Shown: positions 7,782 to 17,513, counted from the first letter of the stretch. The stretch: DNA of 42,072 nucleotides from Stutzerimonas stutzeri (GCF_024448935.1 NZ_JAMOIE010000040.1:1-42072); one strand, 5' to 3'. The notes: generated by a model not told the origin, from the sequence alone. Numbers and translations are program-made.

Positions 7782-8906
7782 GTGGCCATCGAAACTCAAT
7801 GGGTGCTGGATGATGCGCAACTGACCCGCCTGTGTGCCGAGTGGCGCCAGCTGCCTTATATAGCGGTGGACACAGAGTTCATGCGGGTCGATACGTTTTA
7901 CCCGATCGCCGCGCTGCTGCAGGTGGGTGACGGACGTTGTGCCTATCTGATCGATCCATTGCTGATTACCGATTGGGCTGCTTTTGCCGGTCTGCTGACG
8001 GATCCGGCGGTGGTGAAAGTCTTGCATGCGTGCAGTGAAGATCTGGAGGTGCTCTGGCGGTTGACCGGTAGCCTCCCGGTGCCGTTGTTCGATACGCAAC
8101 TGGCTGCTGGCTATCTGAACATCGGATTTTCCATGGGCTACTCGCGGTTGGTGCAGAGCGTGCTGAACATCGAGCTGCCCAAAGGCGAGACGCGCTCCGA
8201 TTGGCTTCAGCGACCCCTGAGCGAGATGCAGGTGCGCTATGCAGCCGAAGACGCACAGCATCTGGCTGAGCTGTATGAGGCCCTGCTGCCGAAGCTGTCC
8301 GACGAGAAGCGTGCCTGGGTCATGGAAGACGGCGCCGAGTTGGTTGCCAATCTTCAGCGCGAAACCGATCCCGACGAAGCCTATCGTGACGTGAAACAGG
8401 CCTGGCGCTTGAAGCCGCGTCAGCTGGCGGTGTTGCGAGTCCTGACGGCCTGGCGTGAGCGGCAGGCGCGTGCACGTAACCAACCCCGTAATCGCGTATT
8501 GCGTGAACACAGCTTGTGGCCACTGGCCCGCACCCAGCCAACCGATCTGGTAAGCCTGGCGCGTATCGACGACATGCACCCGCGAACGGTACGCCAGGAT
8601 GGCGAGACATTGCTCGAGCTGATCCGCAGTGCCGCTGCGACGCCCGAGCAGGACTGGCCGGAACCTTTACCGGAGCCATTGCCACTCGACGCGTCGGCGC
8701 TGCTGAAGAAATTGCGCACTGTCGGTCAGCGCGAAGCCCAAGCCATGAACATCGCGCCGGAATTGATGCTGCGCAAGAAGGTGCTGGAAGCCTTGTTGAA
8801 ATCCGGATATCCCGACGGTCCTTATGAATTGCCTGAGTCGCTGCGCGGTTGGCGCCGCGAACGAATGGGACAAGCCCTTCTCGACGTGCTGGAAGAGAAA
8901 TCATGA
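7782..8906 (+). CDS. rnd: Ribonuclease D
   Basis: This 374-aa 3'-5' exoribonuclease trims tRNA and other stable RNA precursors. The DEDD exonuclease residues are visible: DTEFMR (motif I), [10 protein letters not shown] (motif II) and [13 protein letters not shown] (motif III, Tyr form). HRDC domains follow, with [20 protein letters not shown] marking the first. The start is a GTG at 7782 behind a strong AAGGAGGG ribosome binding site; no ATG fits the family start ([13 protein letters not shown]). Its stop overlaps the ycgL ATG (ATGA), so the pair is coupled. Confidence 0.94.
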   Translation: MAIETQWVLDDAQLTRLCAEWRQLPYIAVDTEFMRVDTFYPIAALLQVGDGRCAYLIDPLLITDWAAFAGLLTDPAVVKVLHACSEDLEVLWRLTGSLPVPLFDTQLAAGYLNIGFSMGYSRLVQSVLNIELPKGETRSDWLQRPLSEMQVRYAAEDAQHLAELYEALLPKLSDEKRAWVMEDGAELVANLQRETDPDEAYRDVKQAWRLKPRQLAVLRVLTAWRERQARARNQPRNRVLREHSLWPLARTQPTDLVSLARIDDMHPRTVRQDGETLLELIRSAAATPEQDWPEPLPEPLPLDASALLKKLRTVGQREAQAMNIAPELMLRKKVLEALLKSGYPDGPYELPESLRGWRRERMGQALLDVLEEKS

Positions 8907-9196
8907 AACGCATCTGCTCCATCTATAGAAGCCCGCGAAAGAAAGGAATGTACCTGTACGTCGAGCGCAGCGAAGCGCTCGCCCGGGTGCCGGAAGCTTT
9001 GCTTGCCGCTTTCGGTCCGCCGCAGCTTGCCTTCGATATCGTCCTTACGCCTGAACGCAAGCTGGCGCAGGAGGACATCGCGACGGTGCTCGACAACCTC
9101 GAGAAACAGGGTTATCACCTTCAAATGCCACCGCCCGAGGAGGACTATATCGAGCACCTGCCTGAAGAGCTTTTGCGCAGAAACGACCCGATGTAA
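8903..9196 (+). CDS. ycgL: YcgL domain protein
   Basis: A 97-aa protein of the YcgL family: start [20 protein letters not shown], then a compact alpha/beta fold and the C-terminal [19 protein letters not shown]. It is found almost only in Gammaproteobacteria and usually next to rnd. The molecular function is unknown to me. Its ATG overlaps the rnd stop by 4 nt, which suggests a shared role in RNA metabolism, but that is inference only. Confidence 0.9.
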   Translation: MKRICSIYRSPRKKGMYLYVERSEALARVPEALLAAFGPPQLAFDIVLTPERKLAQEDIATVLDNLEKQGYHLQMPPPEEDYIEHLPEELLRRNDPM

Positions 9197-9280
9197 ACCG
9201 TACGCGTTACTGACGAGCGTCAAGACACAATAGCAGAATGGGCCTATGCTCAGATGACATCAACACAACGGAGATGGCTC

Positions 9281-9691
9281 ATGAACATTCGCTCTTGGAT
9301 TATCGGTCCTGTCCTGACTGGTCTGGTAATGACAGCCCAGGCTCAGCCAGCGCCAGACCCTGATGGGCAAGCTTGGCAGCAACACTGGCAGACGATGCAG
9401 GAGTCCCGTCAGGCTTGGGAGAATGCAAAGACACCTGATGAGAGGCAAAAGTTTCGCGATCAGCACTGGCAGAGCATGCAGGCTGGGTTCGGCATGATGG
9501 GTGGCTGCCCGATGGGTGAGGCGGGTGCCGGCATGGGCAAGTCTGGAGGCAAGGCCATGCAGGGCGGGATGAGCGGCGGTCGTATGATGGGCATGCAGCC
9601 TTCCAAGGAAATGCTGGACCTGCGCATCGAACAGATGGAGCGGATGCTTGAGCAAATGCAAAGTCACCGGGATTTGCTGGACAAAAGTTGA
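9281..9691 (+). CDS. Met-rich periplasmic protein of unknown function
   Basis: This 136-aa protein begins with a Sec signal peptide (NIRSWIIGPVLTGLVMTAQAQ, cleavage near AQA-QPAP). A charged helical region follows (WQQHWQTMQESRQAWENAKT), then a Gly/Met-rich segment (GFGMMGGCPMGEAGAGMGKS, GGRMMGMQPSKEM) and a C-terminal amphipathic helix (RIEQMERMLEQMQSHRDLL). I do not recognise a family with certainty. The dense Met with one Cys and several His recalls periplasmic Cu(I)/Ag(I)-binding proteins, but no metal gene is adjacent. The ATG at 9281 has ACGGAGATGG upstream. It could be a monocistronic gene between ycgL and ycgN. Confidence 0.75.
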   Translation: MNIRSWIIGPVLTGLVMTAQAQPAPDPDGQAWQQHWQTMQESRQAWENAKTPDERQKFRDQHWQSMQAGFGMMGGCPMGEAGAGMGKSGGKAMQGGMSGGRMMGMQPSKEMLDLRIEQMERMLEQMQSHRDLLDKS

Positions 9692-9820
9692 CGGTCGAGG
9701 GACGCCTTAGCCTTAGTAGTCAAAGGCGGCCTCGCATGCCGTTGATCTACCGGCAGGCCCTCTGCTATTGGCCTGTCGTCTGCTGCCGGCTAGACTCGCA
9801 AGTTTCCGAGATGGCTATTC

Positions 9821-10270
9821 ATGCCAGCAAAAGTCGAACCCTTCTGGATGCGCAAGACTCTGGCCGAGTTGGACTCAGCCGAGTGGGAGTCGCTTTGCGA
9901 CGGCTGTGGTCTCTGCTGCCTGCAAAAGCTTGAGGATGAAGAGGATGGAAGCGTTTACTACACCCGTATCGCCTGCAAACTGCTCGATCTGAAAAGCTGC
10001 CGTTGCACCGACTACCTCAACCGCCGCGCCAGTGTCCCTGACTGCGTCCAGCTGACAGCGGTGGACGCTGCGCAATTCAAATGGTTGCCGCCTACCTGTG
10101 GCTATCGCCTCGTAGCCGAAGGTAAGGATCTACCGCTTTGGCATCATCTGGTGTGTGGCGATCCGGATGCCGTGCATGCCGAGCGGATTTCCCAGTCGGG
10201 CCGGATGATTGCCGAGGGCGCTGTGGCTGGTGAGGACTGGGAAGATCATCTGATATTCCGGGCCGGTTGA
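9821..10270 (+). CDS. ycgN: YcgN family Cys-cluster protein (UPF0260)
   Basis: A 149-aa cytosolic protein with the YkgJ/YcgN Cys cluster: [11 protein letters not shown] near residue 27, [19 protein letters not shown] near 50-70, [12 protein letters not shown] and HHLVCGDP. The eight-odd cysteines probably bind Fe-S or zinc. No reaction is established that I know of. The start MPAKVEPFW is the only ATG in frame near the conserved region. It belongs to the rnd-ycgL-ycgN neighbourhood seen in related bacteria. Confidence 0.9.
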   Translation: MPAKVEPFWMRKTLAELDSAEWESLCDGCGLCCLQKLEDEEDGSVYYTRIACKLLDLKSCRCTDYLNRRASVPDCVQLTAVDAAQFKWLPPTCGYRLVAEGKDLPLWHHLVCGDPDAVHAERISQSGRMIAEGAVAGEDWEDHLIFRAG

Positions 10271-10323
10271 ATCTGCCTCAGTCCGCGTCGTCATAGCACC
10301 TGAAGCCAATCCGGAGCCGCTCG

Positions 10324-11550
10324 ATGTCCCGCCGTCAGTTAGCGCTGCTTGCCGTTCTGTTGCTTTCGTTCGTTGCGCCACTTCAGGCGGCCAAGCGGGT
10401 CGACCTGGACTACACTGTCAAGTTCGTTCCCGAGCAGGGTATTGCGGAAGTGGAGCTCGTCCTCGAAGACGGTGGCGCCGTTAAATCTCTTGATCTGAAT
10501 CTTGGCAGTGAACAGGCCTATGGCGTTTTTCAAACCAACAGCGAAAGCAGCTGGGAGGAAGAAAGTGGGCGCGGAGTCTGGCGGCCAGGGCCTGGCAAAG
10601 CACGCTTGAGTTATCAGGTCAAGGTCAGCCATCAGCGCAAAAGTGGCCGCTTCGATGCACGGATGACGGATGACTGGACGTTGCTGCGCGGAGACGATCT
10701 GGTGCCCGCCGGTCGTCTTGATCAGCAGGACGGAGTCAGACTGGTTTCTCGGCTGCAGTTCGAACTGCCCAGCGGCTGGAAGAGCGTCGAGACCGGTTGG
10801 CCACGTATCGGCAAGAATCGCTTTCGCATCGACAATCCCGAGCGCCTGTTCGATCGCCCGACCGGATGGATCCTCGCTGGCAAGCTTGGCAGCCGCCGGG
10901 CCCGACTCGGTGAAACCGACGTGGCGGTTTCTGCCCCGGTGGGCGAAGGGATGCGCAGGATGGATATCCTTACGCTGCTGACCTTCGTCTGGCCCGAAAT
11001 GCAGAACGTATTCCCCCGGGATCCGGAGAAGCTGCTGGTCGTCGGGGCCGGCGACCCGATGTGGAGAGGCGGTTTGTCTGGCCCCAATTCGCTGTTCATG
11101 CACGCCGACCGTCCACTGGTCAGCGAGAACGGCACCAGTTCGCTGGTGCATGAGCTGGTTCATGTGTTCAGTCGAATCTCCGACGCCGATCGCAGTGACT
11201 GGATCAGCGAGGGCCTGGCCGAGTACTACGCGATCGAGCTGATGCGCCGCGCCGGGGGCATGAGCGAGGATCGCTACCAGGCGGTTCGAGCGCATCTGAC
11301 TGAATGGAGCCGCAAGGTCGATAGCCTGCGAACCGAGCGATCCAGTGGGCCGGTCACAGCCAGAGCCGTGCTACTGCTGCAGGAACTCGATCGGGAGATC
11401 CGCCAGCGCAGCAAAGGACGCCACTCGCTGGATGATGTCGCGCGGGGTTTGATGCGACTGGATCGGGTAACCACCGACGACTTCATCAGCATCACTGAAA
11501 CCATGCTGGGTGGTGGATCGAAGGTTCTTGAGAGCCGGTTGTTGCGCTAG
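10324..11550 (+). CDS. Secreted M61-like zinc metallopeptidase (putative)
   Basis: The 408-aa protein has a signal peptide (MSRRQLALLAVLLLSFVAPL-QAA) and a beta-rich N-terminal half (DLDYTVKFVPEQGIAEVELV). The second half contains a gluzincin site HELVHVFSR near residue 276 and a downstream Glu in WISEGLAEYYAIELM, as in M61 glycyl aminopeptidases and M1-like folds. I see no PDZ domain, which full M61 members carry, so it is shorter. It is probably periplasmic and active as a peptidase, but the substrate is unknown. It starts 53 nt after ycgN and may be cotranscribed with it. Confidence 0.8.
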   Translation: MSRRQLALLAVLLLSFVAPLQAAKRVDLDYTVKFVPEQGIAEVELVLEDGGAVKSLDLNLGSEQAYGVFQTNSESSWEEESGRGVWRPGPGKARLSYQVKVSHQRKSGRFDARMTDDWTLLRGDDLVPAGRLDQQDGVRLVSRLQFELPSGWKSVETGWPRIGKNRFRIDNPERLFDRPTGWILAGKLGSRRARLGETDVAVSAPVGEGMRRMDILTLLTFVWPEMQNVFPRDPEKLLVVGAGDPMWRGGLSGPNSLFMHADRPLVSENGTSSLVHELVHVFSRISDADRSDWISEGLAEYYAIELMRRAGGMSEDRYQAVRAHLTEWSRKVDSLRTERSSGPVTARAVLLLQELDREIRQRSKGRHSLDDVARGLMRLDRVTTDDFISITETMLGGGSKVLESRLLR

Positions 11551-11614
11551 GGCCGGGGTGGTGCGTAGGCGGTGCCTGTCTAGATGATGAATCCATTCGA
11601 GCAAGGAACTTGTG

Positions 11615-12619
11615 ATGAGTCTTATTGATCTCAGGAGCGATACGGTCACCCAGCCGACCTTGGGCATGCGCGACGCCATGCTGGGCGCAACCACTGGCGA
11701 TGATGTGTACGGCGAGGATCCGACGGTCCGCCAGCTGGAACAGACGTTGGCGGCGCAGCTGGGTTTACAGGCTGGATTGTTTGTGCCCAGCGGAACCATG
11801 AGCAATTTGCTGGCGCTGATGGCACATTGTGAGCGGGGCGATGAGTACATCGCTGGGCAGTTGGCGCACGCCTACAAGTACGAAGCCGGCGGTGCTGCGG
11901 TGCTTGGCTCGATCCAGCCGCAGCCGATCGAGATGGAGCCGGATGGCTCGTTGGATCTGGCGCGCGTCGCGGCGGCTATCAAGCCGGATGACTTTCATTT
12001 CGCCCGTACGCGTCTGCTGGCGCTTGAAAACACGATGCATGGCAAGGTCCTGCCGCTCGCCTACCTGGCTGAGGCAAGAGCGTTCACGCAGGAACATGGG
12101 CTTGCGCTTCATCTAGATGGGGCTCGCTTGTTCAACGCGGTGGTCAAGCTGGGTTGCACGGCTGCAGAGATAGGGCGCCACTTCGACTCGGTGTCGGTGT
12201 GTCTGTCAAAAGGCCTGGGTGCGCCTGTCGGTTCGGTGCTCTGTGGTGACGAGTCCTTTGTTGCCAAGGCAAGGCGATTGCGCAAAATGGTCGGCGGCGG
12301 CATGCGCCAGGCCGGAGTGCTGGCCGCGGCAGGCCTCTACGCTTTGGATCATCAGGTTCAACGTTTGGCAGACGATCACCAGCGCGCCAACGACATCGCC
12401 GAGGGGCTGGTAGCGCTGGGCTATTGCGTCGAGCCAGTCCAGACCAATATGGTCTACGTCGATATGGGTGACCGCGCGACGTCGCTGAAAGCATTGTGTG
12501 CCGAGCGCGGCATCGTCATCACTGCGGCGCCTCGGCTGCGGTTGGTGACACATTTGGACGTGCTGCCAGAGCATGTCGATCCGATTCTCGAGAGCTTTGC
12601 AGCATTCCTCGAAGCATAG
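11615..12619 (+). CDS. ltaE: Low-specificity L-threonine aldolase
   Basis: The 334-aa PLP enzyme cleaves threonine or allo-threonine to glycine and acetaldehyde. The family start [13 protein letters not shown] and [14 protein letters not shown] are intact. The PLP-contact [10 protein letters not shown] precedes the Schiff-base lysine in [19 protein letters not shown] chose the ATG at 11615 (GCAAGGAACT upstream); a GTG one codon earlier is possible. The length fits the beta-eliminating lyase family. It is likely transcribed alone; about 180 nt separate it from alaS. Confidence 0.92.
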   Translation: MSLIDLRSDTVTQPTLGMRDAMLGATTGDDVYGEDPTVRQLEQTLAAQLGLQAGLFVPSGTMSNLLALMAHCERGDEYIAGQLAHAYKYEAGGAAVLGSIQPQPIEMEPDGSLDLARVAAAIKPDDFHFARTRLLALENTMHGKVLPLAYLAEARAFTQEHGLALHLDGARLFNAVVKLGCTAAEIGRHFDSVSVCLSKGLGAPVGSVLCGDESFVAKARRLRKMVGGGMRQAGVLAAAGLYALDHQVQRLADDHQRANDIAEGLVALGYCVEPVQTNMVYVDMGDRATSLKALCAERGIVITAAPRLRLVTHLDVLPEHVDPILESFAAFLEA

Positions 12620-12686
12620 GTTCGAATCGCTGTCGAATAGCTTGATTCAATCGTGTTTATCCTCTATGCGTGCGGCACTGGGCCGA

Positions 12687-12692
12687 TATAAT
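12687..12692 (+). promoter_or_regulatory. alaS promoter -10 element
   Basis: A TATAAT hexamer in the context GATATAATGCGG stands 106 nt upstream of the alaS ATG, in the gap after ltaE. The -35 region is poor (I see only TCTATG-like sequence). Transcription from here would include the leader hairpin at 12703-12735. Confidence 0.5.
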
Positions 12693-12702
12693 GCGGCCCT
12701 TT

Positions 12703-12735
12703 GCCGGCTATCCGTTTGGGTAGCTGTGAACCGGC
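12703..12735 (+). promoter_or_regulatory. alaS leader hairpin
   Basis: The leader contains a stem-loop whose inner part is GCTATCC-GTTT-GGGTAGC (one G-U pair) and whose outer part pairs GCCGG with CCGGC. It lies 11 nt after the -10 box and about 60 nt before the ATG. No U-run follows, so it is not a terminator. It could affect leader stability or AlaRS autoregulation; no function is shown. Confidence 0.4.
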
Positions 12736-12798
12736 TCCCGGTGCCGCCTCGCCGCGTCGTTTTGCAGCCGTTCGGCCGCAGTCCTCTGGAAGAGATCT

Positions 12799-15423
12799 AT
12801 GAAAAGCGCAGAAATCCGTGAAGCCTTCCTCCGCTTCTTCGAAGAGAAGGGTCACACTCGCGTGGCCTCCAGTTCGCTGATTCCCGCGAACGATCCGACA
12901 CTGCTGTTTACCAACGCCGGTATGAATCAGTTCAAGGACTGCTTCCTCGGGCTGGAAAAGCGCGCCTATACCCGCGCCACCACCAGCCAGAAATGCGTAC
13001 GCGCCGGCGGCAAGCACAACGACCTGGAGAACGTCGGCTATACCGCCCGCCATCACACCTTCTTCGAGATGCTCGGCAACTTCAGTTTTGGCGACTATTT
13101 CAAGCGCGACGCGATCACCTTCGCCTGGGAGTTCTTGACGTCCGATAAATGGCTGAGCCTGCCGAAAGAAAAGCTCTGGGTCACCGTCTACGCCAGCGAT
13201 GACGAAGCCTATGACATCTGGACAAAAGAGGTCGGCGTGCCGGCCGAGCGCATGGTTCGCATCGGTGACAACAAGGGGGCGCCGTACGCGTCGGACAACT
13301 TCTGGGCCATGGGCGACACCGGCCCGTGCGGTCCGTGCACCGAGATTTTCTTCGACCACGGCGAGCACATCTGGGGCGGTCCGCCCGGCTCGCCGGAGGA
13401 AGATGGCGATCGCTACATCGAGATCTGGAACAACGTCTTCATGCAGTTCAACCGGACCGCCGATGGCGTGATGCATCCGCTGCCGGCGCCGAGTGTCGAC
13501 ACCGGTATGGGCCTGGAGCGCATCAGTGCGGTGCTGCAACACGTCAACTCGAACTACGAGATCGACCTCTTCCAGAGCTTGCTGAATGCCGCCGCTCAGG
13601 CCATCGGGTGCGGCAACGAGGGTCAGGCTTCGCTCAAGGTGGTTGCTGACCACATCCGCTCTTGTGGCTTCCTGATTGCCGACGGCGTGACGCCATCCAA
13701 TGAGGGGCGCGGTTATGTGCTTCGCCGCATCGTTCGTCGCGCCTGCCGCCATGGCAACAAGCTCGGTGCCAAGGGCAGCTTCTTTCACAAGATCGTCGCC
13801 GCGCTGGTGGCTGAGATGGGCGACGCTTTCTCCGAGCTGAAAACCCAGCAGGCGCACATAGAACGCGTGCTGAAAACCGAAGAGGAGCAGTTCGCCAAGA
13901 CGCTGGAACAGGGTCTGAGGATCCTCGAACAGGATCTGGCTGATCTTCAGGGAAGCGTGATTCCGGGCGAAGTGATATTCAAGCTGTATGACACCTACGG
14001 TTTTCCGGTGGACCTGACCGGCGACATCGCCCGTGAGCGTGAGCTGACGCTGGACGAAGAAGGGTTTGAGCGCGAGATGCAGGCGCAGCGCGAGCGGGCG
14101 CGTTCGGCCAGTGCCTTTGGGATGGACTACAACAGCCTGGTCAAGGTCGAGGGCGAAACGCGTTTCACGGGTTACCTCGGTACATCCGGCAGCGGTAAGG
14201 TGCTGGCGCTGTTCAAGGAAGGCATGGCGGTGCAGAGCCTGTCGGCGGGCGAGGAGGGCATGGTCGTGCTCGACCAGACGCCGTTCTACGCCGAGTCAGG
14301 TGGGCAGGTGGGCGATTGCGGATACCTTTCGGCGGACGGTCTGCGCTTCGATGTGCGTGACACCAGCAAGGCCGGCGGTGCGTTCCTGCACCACGGCATT
14401 CTGGACAGTGGCAGCCTGCAGGTCGGTGCGACCGTCGAAGCTACGGTCGACGCATCAGTACGTCAATCCACTGCGCTGAACCACTCGGCAACTCACCTCC
14501 TGCACGCGGCTCTGCGCCAGATTCTCGGTGAGCATGTCAGTCAGAAAGGGTCGTTGGTCGACAGTCAGCGGCTGCGCTTCGACTTCAGCCATTTTGAGGC
14601 GATTAGGCCTGAACAGTTGAAGGCCCTGGAAGACAAGGTCAATGCCGAAATTCGCGGCAATACGGCAGTGGAGATCGAGGAAACCGACATCGAAACGGCC
14701 AAGAGCAAGGGCGCTATGGCTCTGTTTGGCGAAAAGTATGGGGACCAGGTGCGCGTATTGACCATGGGGGGCGGCTTCTCGGTCGAGCTGTGCGGCGGAA
14801 CTCACGTCCAACGTACCGGAGACATCGGTCTGTTCAAGATCATCAGCGAAGGTGGTGTGGCTGCGGGTGTGCGACGCATTGAGGCGGTTACCGGCGAGCA
14901 TGCGCTGGCCTATCTGAACACTGCGGAAGAGCAGCTGAAAGAAGCAGCATCGCTGCTCAAAGGCAGCCGTGACAATGTGCTGGGCAAGCTGGGCGCCGTT
15001 CTCGAGCGCAATCGGCAGTTGGAAAAGGAACTCGAGCAGCTCAAGGCCAAAGCGGCCAGCGCCACCGGCAATGACCTGGCCAGTGCCGCCGTCGAGGTGA
15101 AGGGTGTGAAAACCCTGGCCGCGCGCGTGGATGGGCTGGATGGCAGGGCGCTGCTGGCGTTGGTCGATCAACTGAAGAACAAGCTTGGCAGCGGCGTCAT
15201 TCTGCTCGGTGGCGTGCAGGATGAAAAAGTCGTACTGGTCGCTGGCGTCACGCAGGATCTCACCGGCCGTTTGAAGGCCGGCGATCTGATGAGACAGGCT
15301 GCAGCGGTCGTTGGTGGCAAAGGGGGTGGCCGCCCGGATATGGCGCAAGGCGGTGGCAGCGACGCGAGTCGCCTCGACGAAGCCTTGGCCATTGCCGCGG
15401 CGTTCGTCGAGCAGGGCGTGTAA
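12799..15423 (+). CDS. alaS: Alanyl-tRNA synthetase
   Basis: This 874-aa class II synthetase attaches alanine to tRNA-Ala and edits Ser/Gly mischarge. The aminoacylation domain has the motif 1 region [13 protein letters not shown] and motif 2 ([20 protein letters not shown]). The editing site is [11 protein letters not shown] near residues 560-570, with [13 protein letters not shown] near 664 supplying the Cys/His metal ligands. The C-terminal domain ends with the Gly-rich [15 protein letters not shown]. The length is typical. The start [14 protein letters not shown] is standard and preceded by GGAAGAGATCT. It heads the alaS-lysC-rsmA order conserved in Pseudomonas. Confidence 0.97.
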   Translation: MKSAEIREAFLRFFEEKGHTRVASSSLIPANDPTLLFTNAGMNQFKDCFLGLEKRAYTRATTSQKCVRAGGKHNDLENVGYTARHHTFFEMLGNFSFGDYFKRDAITFAWEFLTSDKWLSLPKEKLWVTVYASDDEAYDIWTKEVGVPAERMVRIGDNKGAPYASDNFWAMGDTGPCGPCTEIFFDHGEHIWGGPPGSPEEDGDRYIEIWNNVFMQFNRTADGVMHPLPAPSVDTGMGLERISAVLQHVNSNYEIDLFQSLLNAAAQAIGCGNEGQASLKVVADHIRSCGFLIADGVTPSNEGRGYVLRRIVRRACRHGNKLGAKGSFFHKIVAALVAEMGDAFSELKTQQAHIERVLKTEEEQFAKTLEQGLRILEQDLADLQGSVIPGEVIFKLYDTYGFPVDLTGDIARERELTLDEEGFEREMQAQRERARSASAFGMDYNSLVKVEGETRFTGYLGTSGSGKVLALFKEGMAVQSLSAGEEGMVVLDQTPFYAESGGQVGDCGYLSADGLRFDVRDTSKAGGAFLHHGILDSGSLQVGATVEATVDASVRQSTALNHSATHLLHAALRQILGEHVSQKGSLVDSQRLRFDFSHFEAIRPEQLKALEDKVNAEIRGNTAVEIEETDIETAKSKGAMALFGEKYGDQVRVLTMGGGFSVELCGGTHVQRTGDIGLFKIISEGGVAAGVRRIEAVTGEHALAYLNTAEEQLKEAASLLKGSRDNVLGKLGAVLERNRQLEKELEQLKAKAASATGNDLASAAVEVKGVKTLAARVDGLDGRALLALVDQLKNKLGSGVILLGGVQDEKVVLVAGVTQDLTGRLKAGDLMRQAAAVVGGKGGGRPDMAQGGGSDASRLDEALAIAAAFVEQGV

Positions 15424-15573
15424 GCAGGAGCGTGTCAGGTTCGGTTGGTCACGATGGGCTGTTTGTCCGGGGTCTACGTCGGTCAGGGGCTGGTCCGGTT
15501 GCTCTCCGTAGGCACTTTGCGATGCTGGGTTATTGTTTAATAAGCGCCCTTGACGGGCTTAGGCGGCGATGAG

Positions 15574-16809
15574 ATGGCTTTGATCGTACAGAAGTTTGGA
15601 GGTACCTCGGTGGGCTCCGTCGAGCGCATCGAGCGAGTGGCGGCGAAGGTCAAAAAATTCCGTGATAATGGAGACGACATTGTCGTGGTGGTCTCGGCCA
15701 TGAGCGGTGAAACCAACCGGCTGATCGATCTTGCCAAACAGATCAGCGAACAGCCGGTCGCCCGCGAGTTGGATGTGATGGTATCGACGGGCGAGCAGGT
15801 CACTATCGCTCTGCTCGCGATGGCGCTGATGAAGATCGGCGTGCCAGCGGTGTCCTATACGGGTGCCCAAATCCGCATCCTGACCGACAGTGCCCATACC
15901 AAAGCACGCATTCTGCAGATCGATTCGCAGCAGATTCAGAAGGAGCTCAAGGCCGGGCGAGTCGTTGTCGTGGCCGGATTCCAAGGTGTGGATGAAGCCG
16001 GCAATATCACTACGCTTGGCCGTGGCGGTTCAGACACCACTGGTGTGGCTCTCGCTGCAGCGTTGAAGGCAGACGAGTGCCAGATCTATACCGATGTCGA
16101 TGGGGTTTACACGACCGACCCTCGCGTCGTCACCAAGGCGCAGCGCCTGGACAAGATCACCTTCGAAGAAATGCTTGAAATGGCAAGTCTCGGGTCGAAA
16201 GTGTTACAGATTCGCGCCGTGGAATTCGCAGGTAAATACAGCGTTCCGTTGCGCGTGTTGCACAGTTTTCAAGAGGGTCCAGGAACCCTCATTACCCTTG
16301 ATGAAGAGGAATCCATGGAACAGCCCATCATTTCCGGCATCGCTTTCAATCGTGATGAAGCCAAGCTGACCATTCGTGGCGTGCCGGATACCCCCGGGGT
16401 GGCCTTCAAGATCCTTGGCCCGGTCAGTGCGGCCAATGTCGAGGTGGACATGATCGTGCAGAACGTCGCGCACGATAAGACCACGGATTTCACCTTCACT
16501 GTCCATCGGAACGATTACCATAACGCGCTGCAAGTGCTGGAGGGTATCGCCCGTGAGATGGGTGCCCGCGAGGTCATTGGTGATATCGACGTCGCCAAGG
16601 TATCGATTGTCGGCGTGGGTATGCGCTCTCATGCGGGCGTCGCGAGTCGGATGTTTGAGGCACTGGCGAAGGAGAACATCAACATACAGATGATCTCTAC
16701 TTCTGAAATCAAGGTCTCGGTAGTGATTGAGGAGAAGTACCTGGAATTGGCGGTACGGGCATTGCACACCGCATTCGAGCTGGATGCTCCCGCTGGCAAG
16801 GGGGAATGA
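15574..16809 (+). CDS. lysC: Aspartate kinase
   Basis: The 411-aa enzyme phosphorylates aspartate, the first step to Lys, Thr, Met and diaminopimelate. The kinase domain starts MALIVQKFGGTSVGSVERIE and carries GRGGSDTTGVALAAAL and YTDVDGVYTTDPR. Two ACT domains follow (from about residue 265: GVPDTPGVAFKILGPVSAAN; and VGVGMRSHAGVASRMF), which normally bind Lys/Thr for feedback inhibition. I chose the ATG at 15574; the frame opens 24 nt upstream without a better start. An internal in-frame ATG at 16315, preceded by GAAGAGGA, could start a separate regulatory beta subunit. Confidence 0.96.
   Translation: MALIVQKFGGTSVGSVERIERVAAKVKKFRDNGDDIVVVVSAMSGETNRLIDLAKQISEQPVARELDVMVSTGEQVTIALLAMALMKIGVPAVSYTGAQIRILTDSAHTKARILQIDSQQIQKELKAGRVVVVAGFQGVDEAGNITTLGRGGSDTTGVALAAALKADECQIYTDVDGVYTTDPRVVTKAQRLDKITFEEMLEMASLGSKVLQIRAVEFAGKYSVPLRVLHSFQEGPGTLITLDEEESMEQPIISGIAFNRDEAKLTIRGVPDTPGVAFKILGPVSAANVEVDMIVQNVAHDKTTDFTFTVHRNDYHNALQVLEGIAREMGAREVIGDIDVAKVSIVGVGMRSHAGVASRMFEALAKENINIQMISTSEIKVSVVIEEKYLELAVRALHTAFELDAPAGKGE
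16315..16809 (+). CDS. Possible internal-start aspartokinase beta subunit (nested in lysC)
   Basis: In frame within lysC, ATG at 16315 (MEQPIISGIAFNRDEA) has GAAGAGGA 6 nt upstream, a good ribosome binding site inside a coding region. Translation from here gives 164 aa containing just the two ACT domains. Alpha2/beta2 aspartokinases of several bacteria use this layout. Translation from this site is not demonstrated here. Confidence 0.45.
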   Translation: MEQPIISGIAFNRDEAKLTIRGVPDTPGVAFKILGPVSAANVEVDMIVQNVAHDKTTDFTFTVHRNDYHNALQVLEGIAREMGAREVIGDIDVAKVSIVGVGMRSHAGVASRMFEALAKENINIQMISTSEIKVSVVIEEKYLELAVRALHTAFELDAPAGKGE

Positions 16810-16860
16810 CCTGCTGGCTGCGACTGATTCGAGCCTTCCGTCGATTTCGCCGGGGGTAAG

Positions 16861-16890
16861 GGAACTTTAGCGTCGTTGTTACTGGTCAAT
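16861..16890 (+). promoter_or_regulatory. Candidate AlgU (sigma-22/E) promoter of rsmA
   Basis: GGAACTT at 16861-16867 and GTCAAT at 16885-16890 resemble the extracytoplasmic-stress sigma consensus (GAACTT...TCtgA), with a 17-nt gap that is slightly long. The -10 is about 99 nt upstream of rsmA. I recall that P. aeruginosa rsmA is under such control. The match is partial. Confidence 0.4.
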
Positions 16891-16988
16891 AGCTGGTGAA
16901 AGGCTCTAGCTCGATGTTTCACGGAACATTATCCGTCTTTATCTTTGCAGACTGTTTACTGAATTGAATCCGTTTTAAGGAGAAAGGA

Positions 16989-17174
16989 ATGCTGATTCTG
17001 ACTCGCCGGGTCGGAGAGACCCTGATGGTGGGTGACGATGTGACTGTCACTGTGCTGGGTGTCAAAGGAAATCAAGTGCGTATAGGAGTGAATGCACCCA
17101 AAGAGGTAGCGGTGCATCGCGAGGAGATTTATCAACGGATCCAGAAAGAAAAAGATCAAGAACCAAGCCATTAA
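16989..17174 (+). CDS. rsmA: Carbon storage regulator CsrA/RsmA
   Basis: The 61-aa RNA-binding protein is complete: [51 protein letters not shown]. Dimers bind GGA motifs in mRNA leaders and repress or activate translation. In pseudomonads it controls biofilm, secretion and motility. TAAGGAGAAAGG is a strong ribosome binding site directly before the ATG. It is followed by tRNA-Ser. Confidence 0.97.
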   Translation: MLILTRRVGETLMVGDDVTVTVLGVKGNQVRIGVNAPKEVAVHREEIYQRIQKEKDQEPSH

Positions 17175-17194
17175 TATTTATGTAATTTCTGGCT

Positions 17195-17222
17195 TTGCAA
17201 GCGGGGCGAAGATGGGTATCAT
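17195..17222 (+). promoter_or_regulatory. Promoter of tRNA-Ser(GCU)
   Basis: TTGCAA at 17195-17200 and TATCAT at 17217-17222 are spaced 16 nt. The -10 ends 14 nt before the tRNA 5' end. Confidence 0.6.
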
Positions 17223-17236
17223 GCGCCCCGTGTTGC

Positions 17237-17330
<94 letters not shown>

Positions 17331-17395
17331 TGCATGATTGGGTTGTGGGTCGGTTTTAGCGATGCGGTTTGATAAAAAACGTTGAACCAAAAGGC

Positions 17396-17423
17396 TTGAC
17401 CATCGGATTCACAAACTTATAAT
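17396..17423 (+). promoter_or_regulatory. Promoter of the tRNA-Arg pair
   Basis: TTGACC (17396-17401) and TATAAT (17418-17423), 16 nt apart, form a near-consensus sigma-70 promoter 13 nt before the first tRNA-Arg. Confidence 0.8.
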
Positions 17424-17436
17424 GCGCAGCCTCAGT

Positions 17437-17513
17437 GCACTCATAGCTCAGCTGGATAGAGTACTCGGCTACGAACCGAGCGGTCGGAGGTTCGAATCCT
17501 CCTGAGTGCACCA
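17437..17513 (+). tRNA. tRNA-Arg(ACG), copy 1
   Basis: A 77-nt gene with encoded CCA. The acceptor is GCACTCA/TGAGTGC, the anticodon ACG is at 17471-17473 (A34 read as inosine) and the T loop is TTCGAAT. It decodes CGU/CGC/CGA. Confidence 0.95.

Noticed and set aside
12664..13857. A 397-codon minus-strand frame over the start of alaS
   Set aside because: Fully antisense to the conserved catalytic domain of alaS with no recognisable family.
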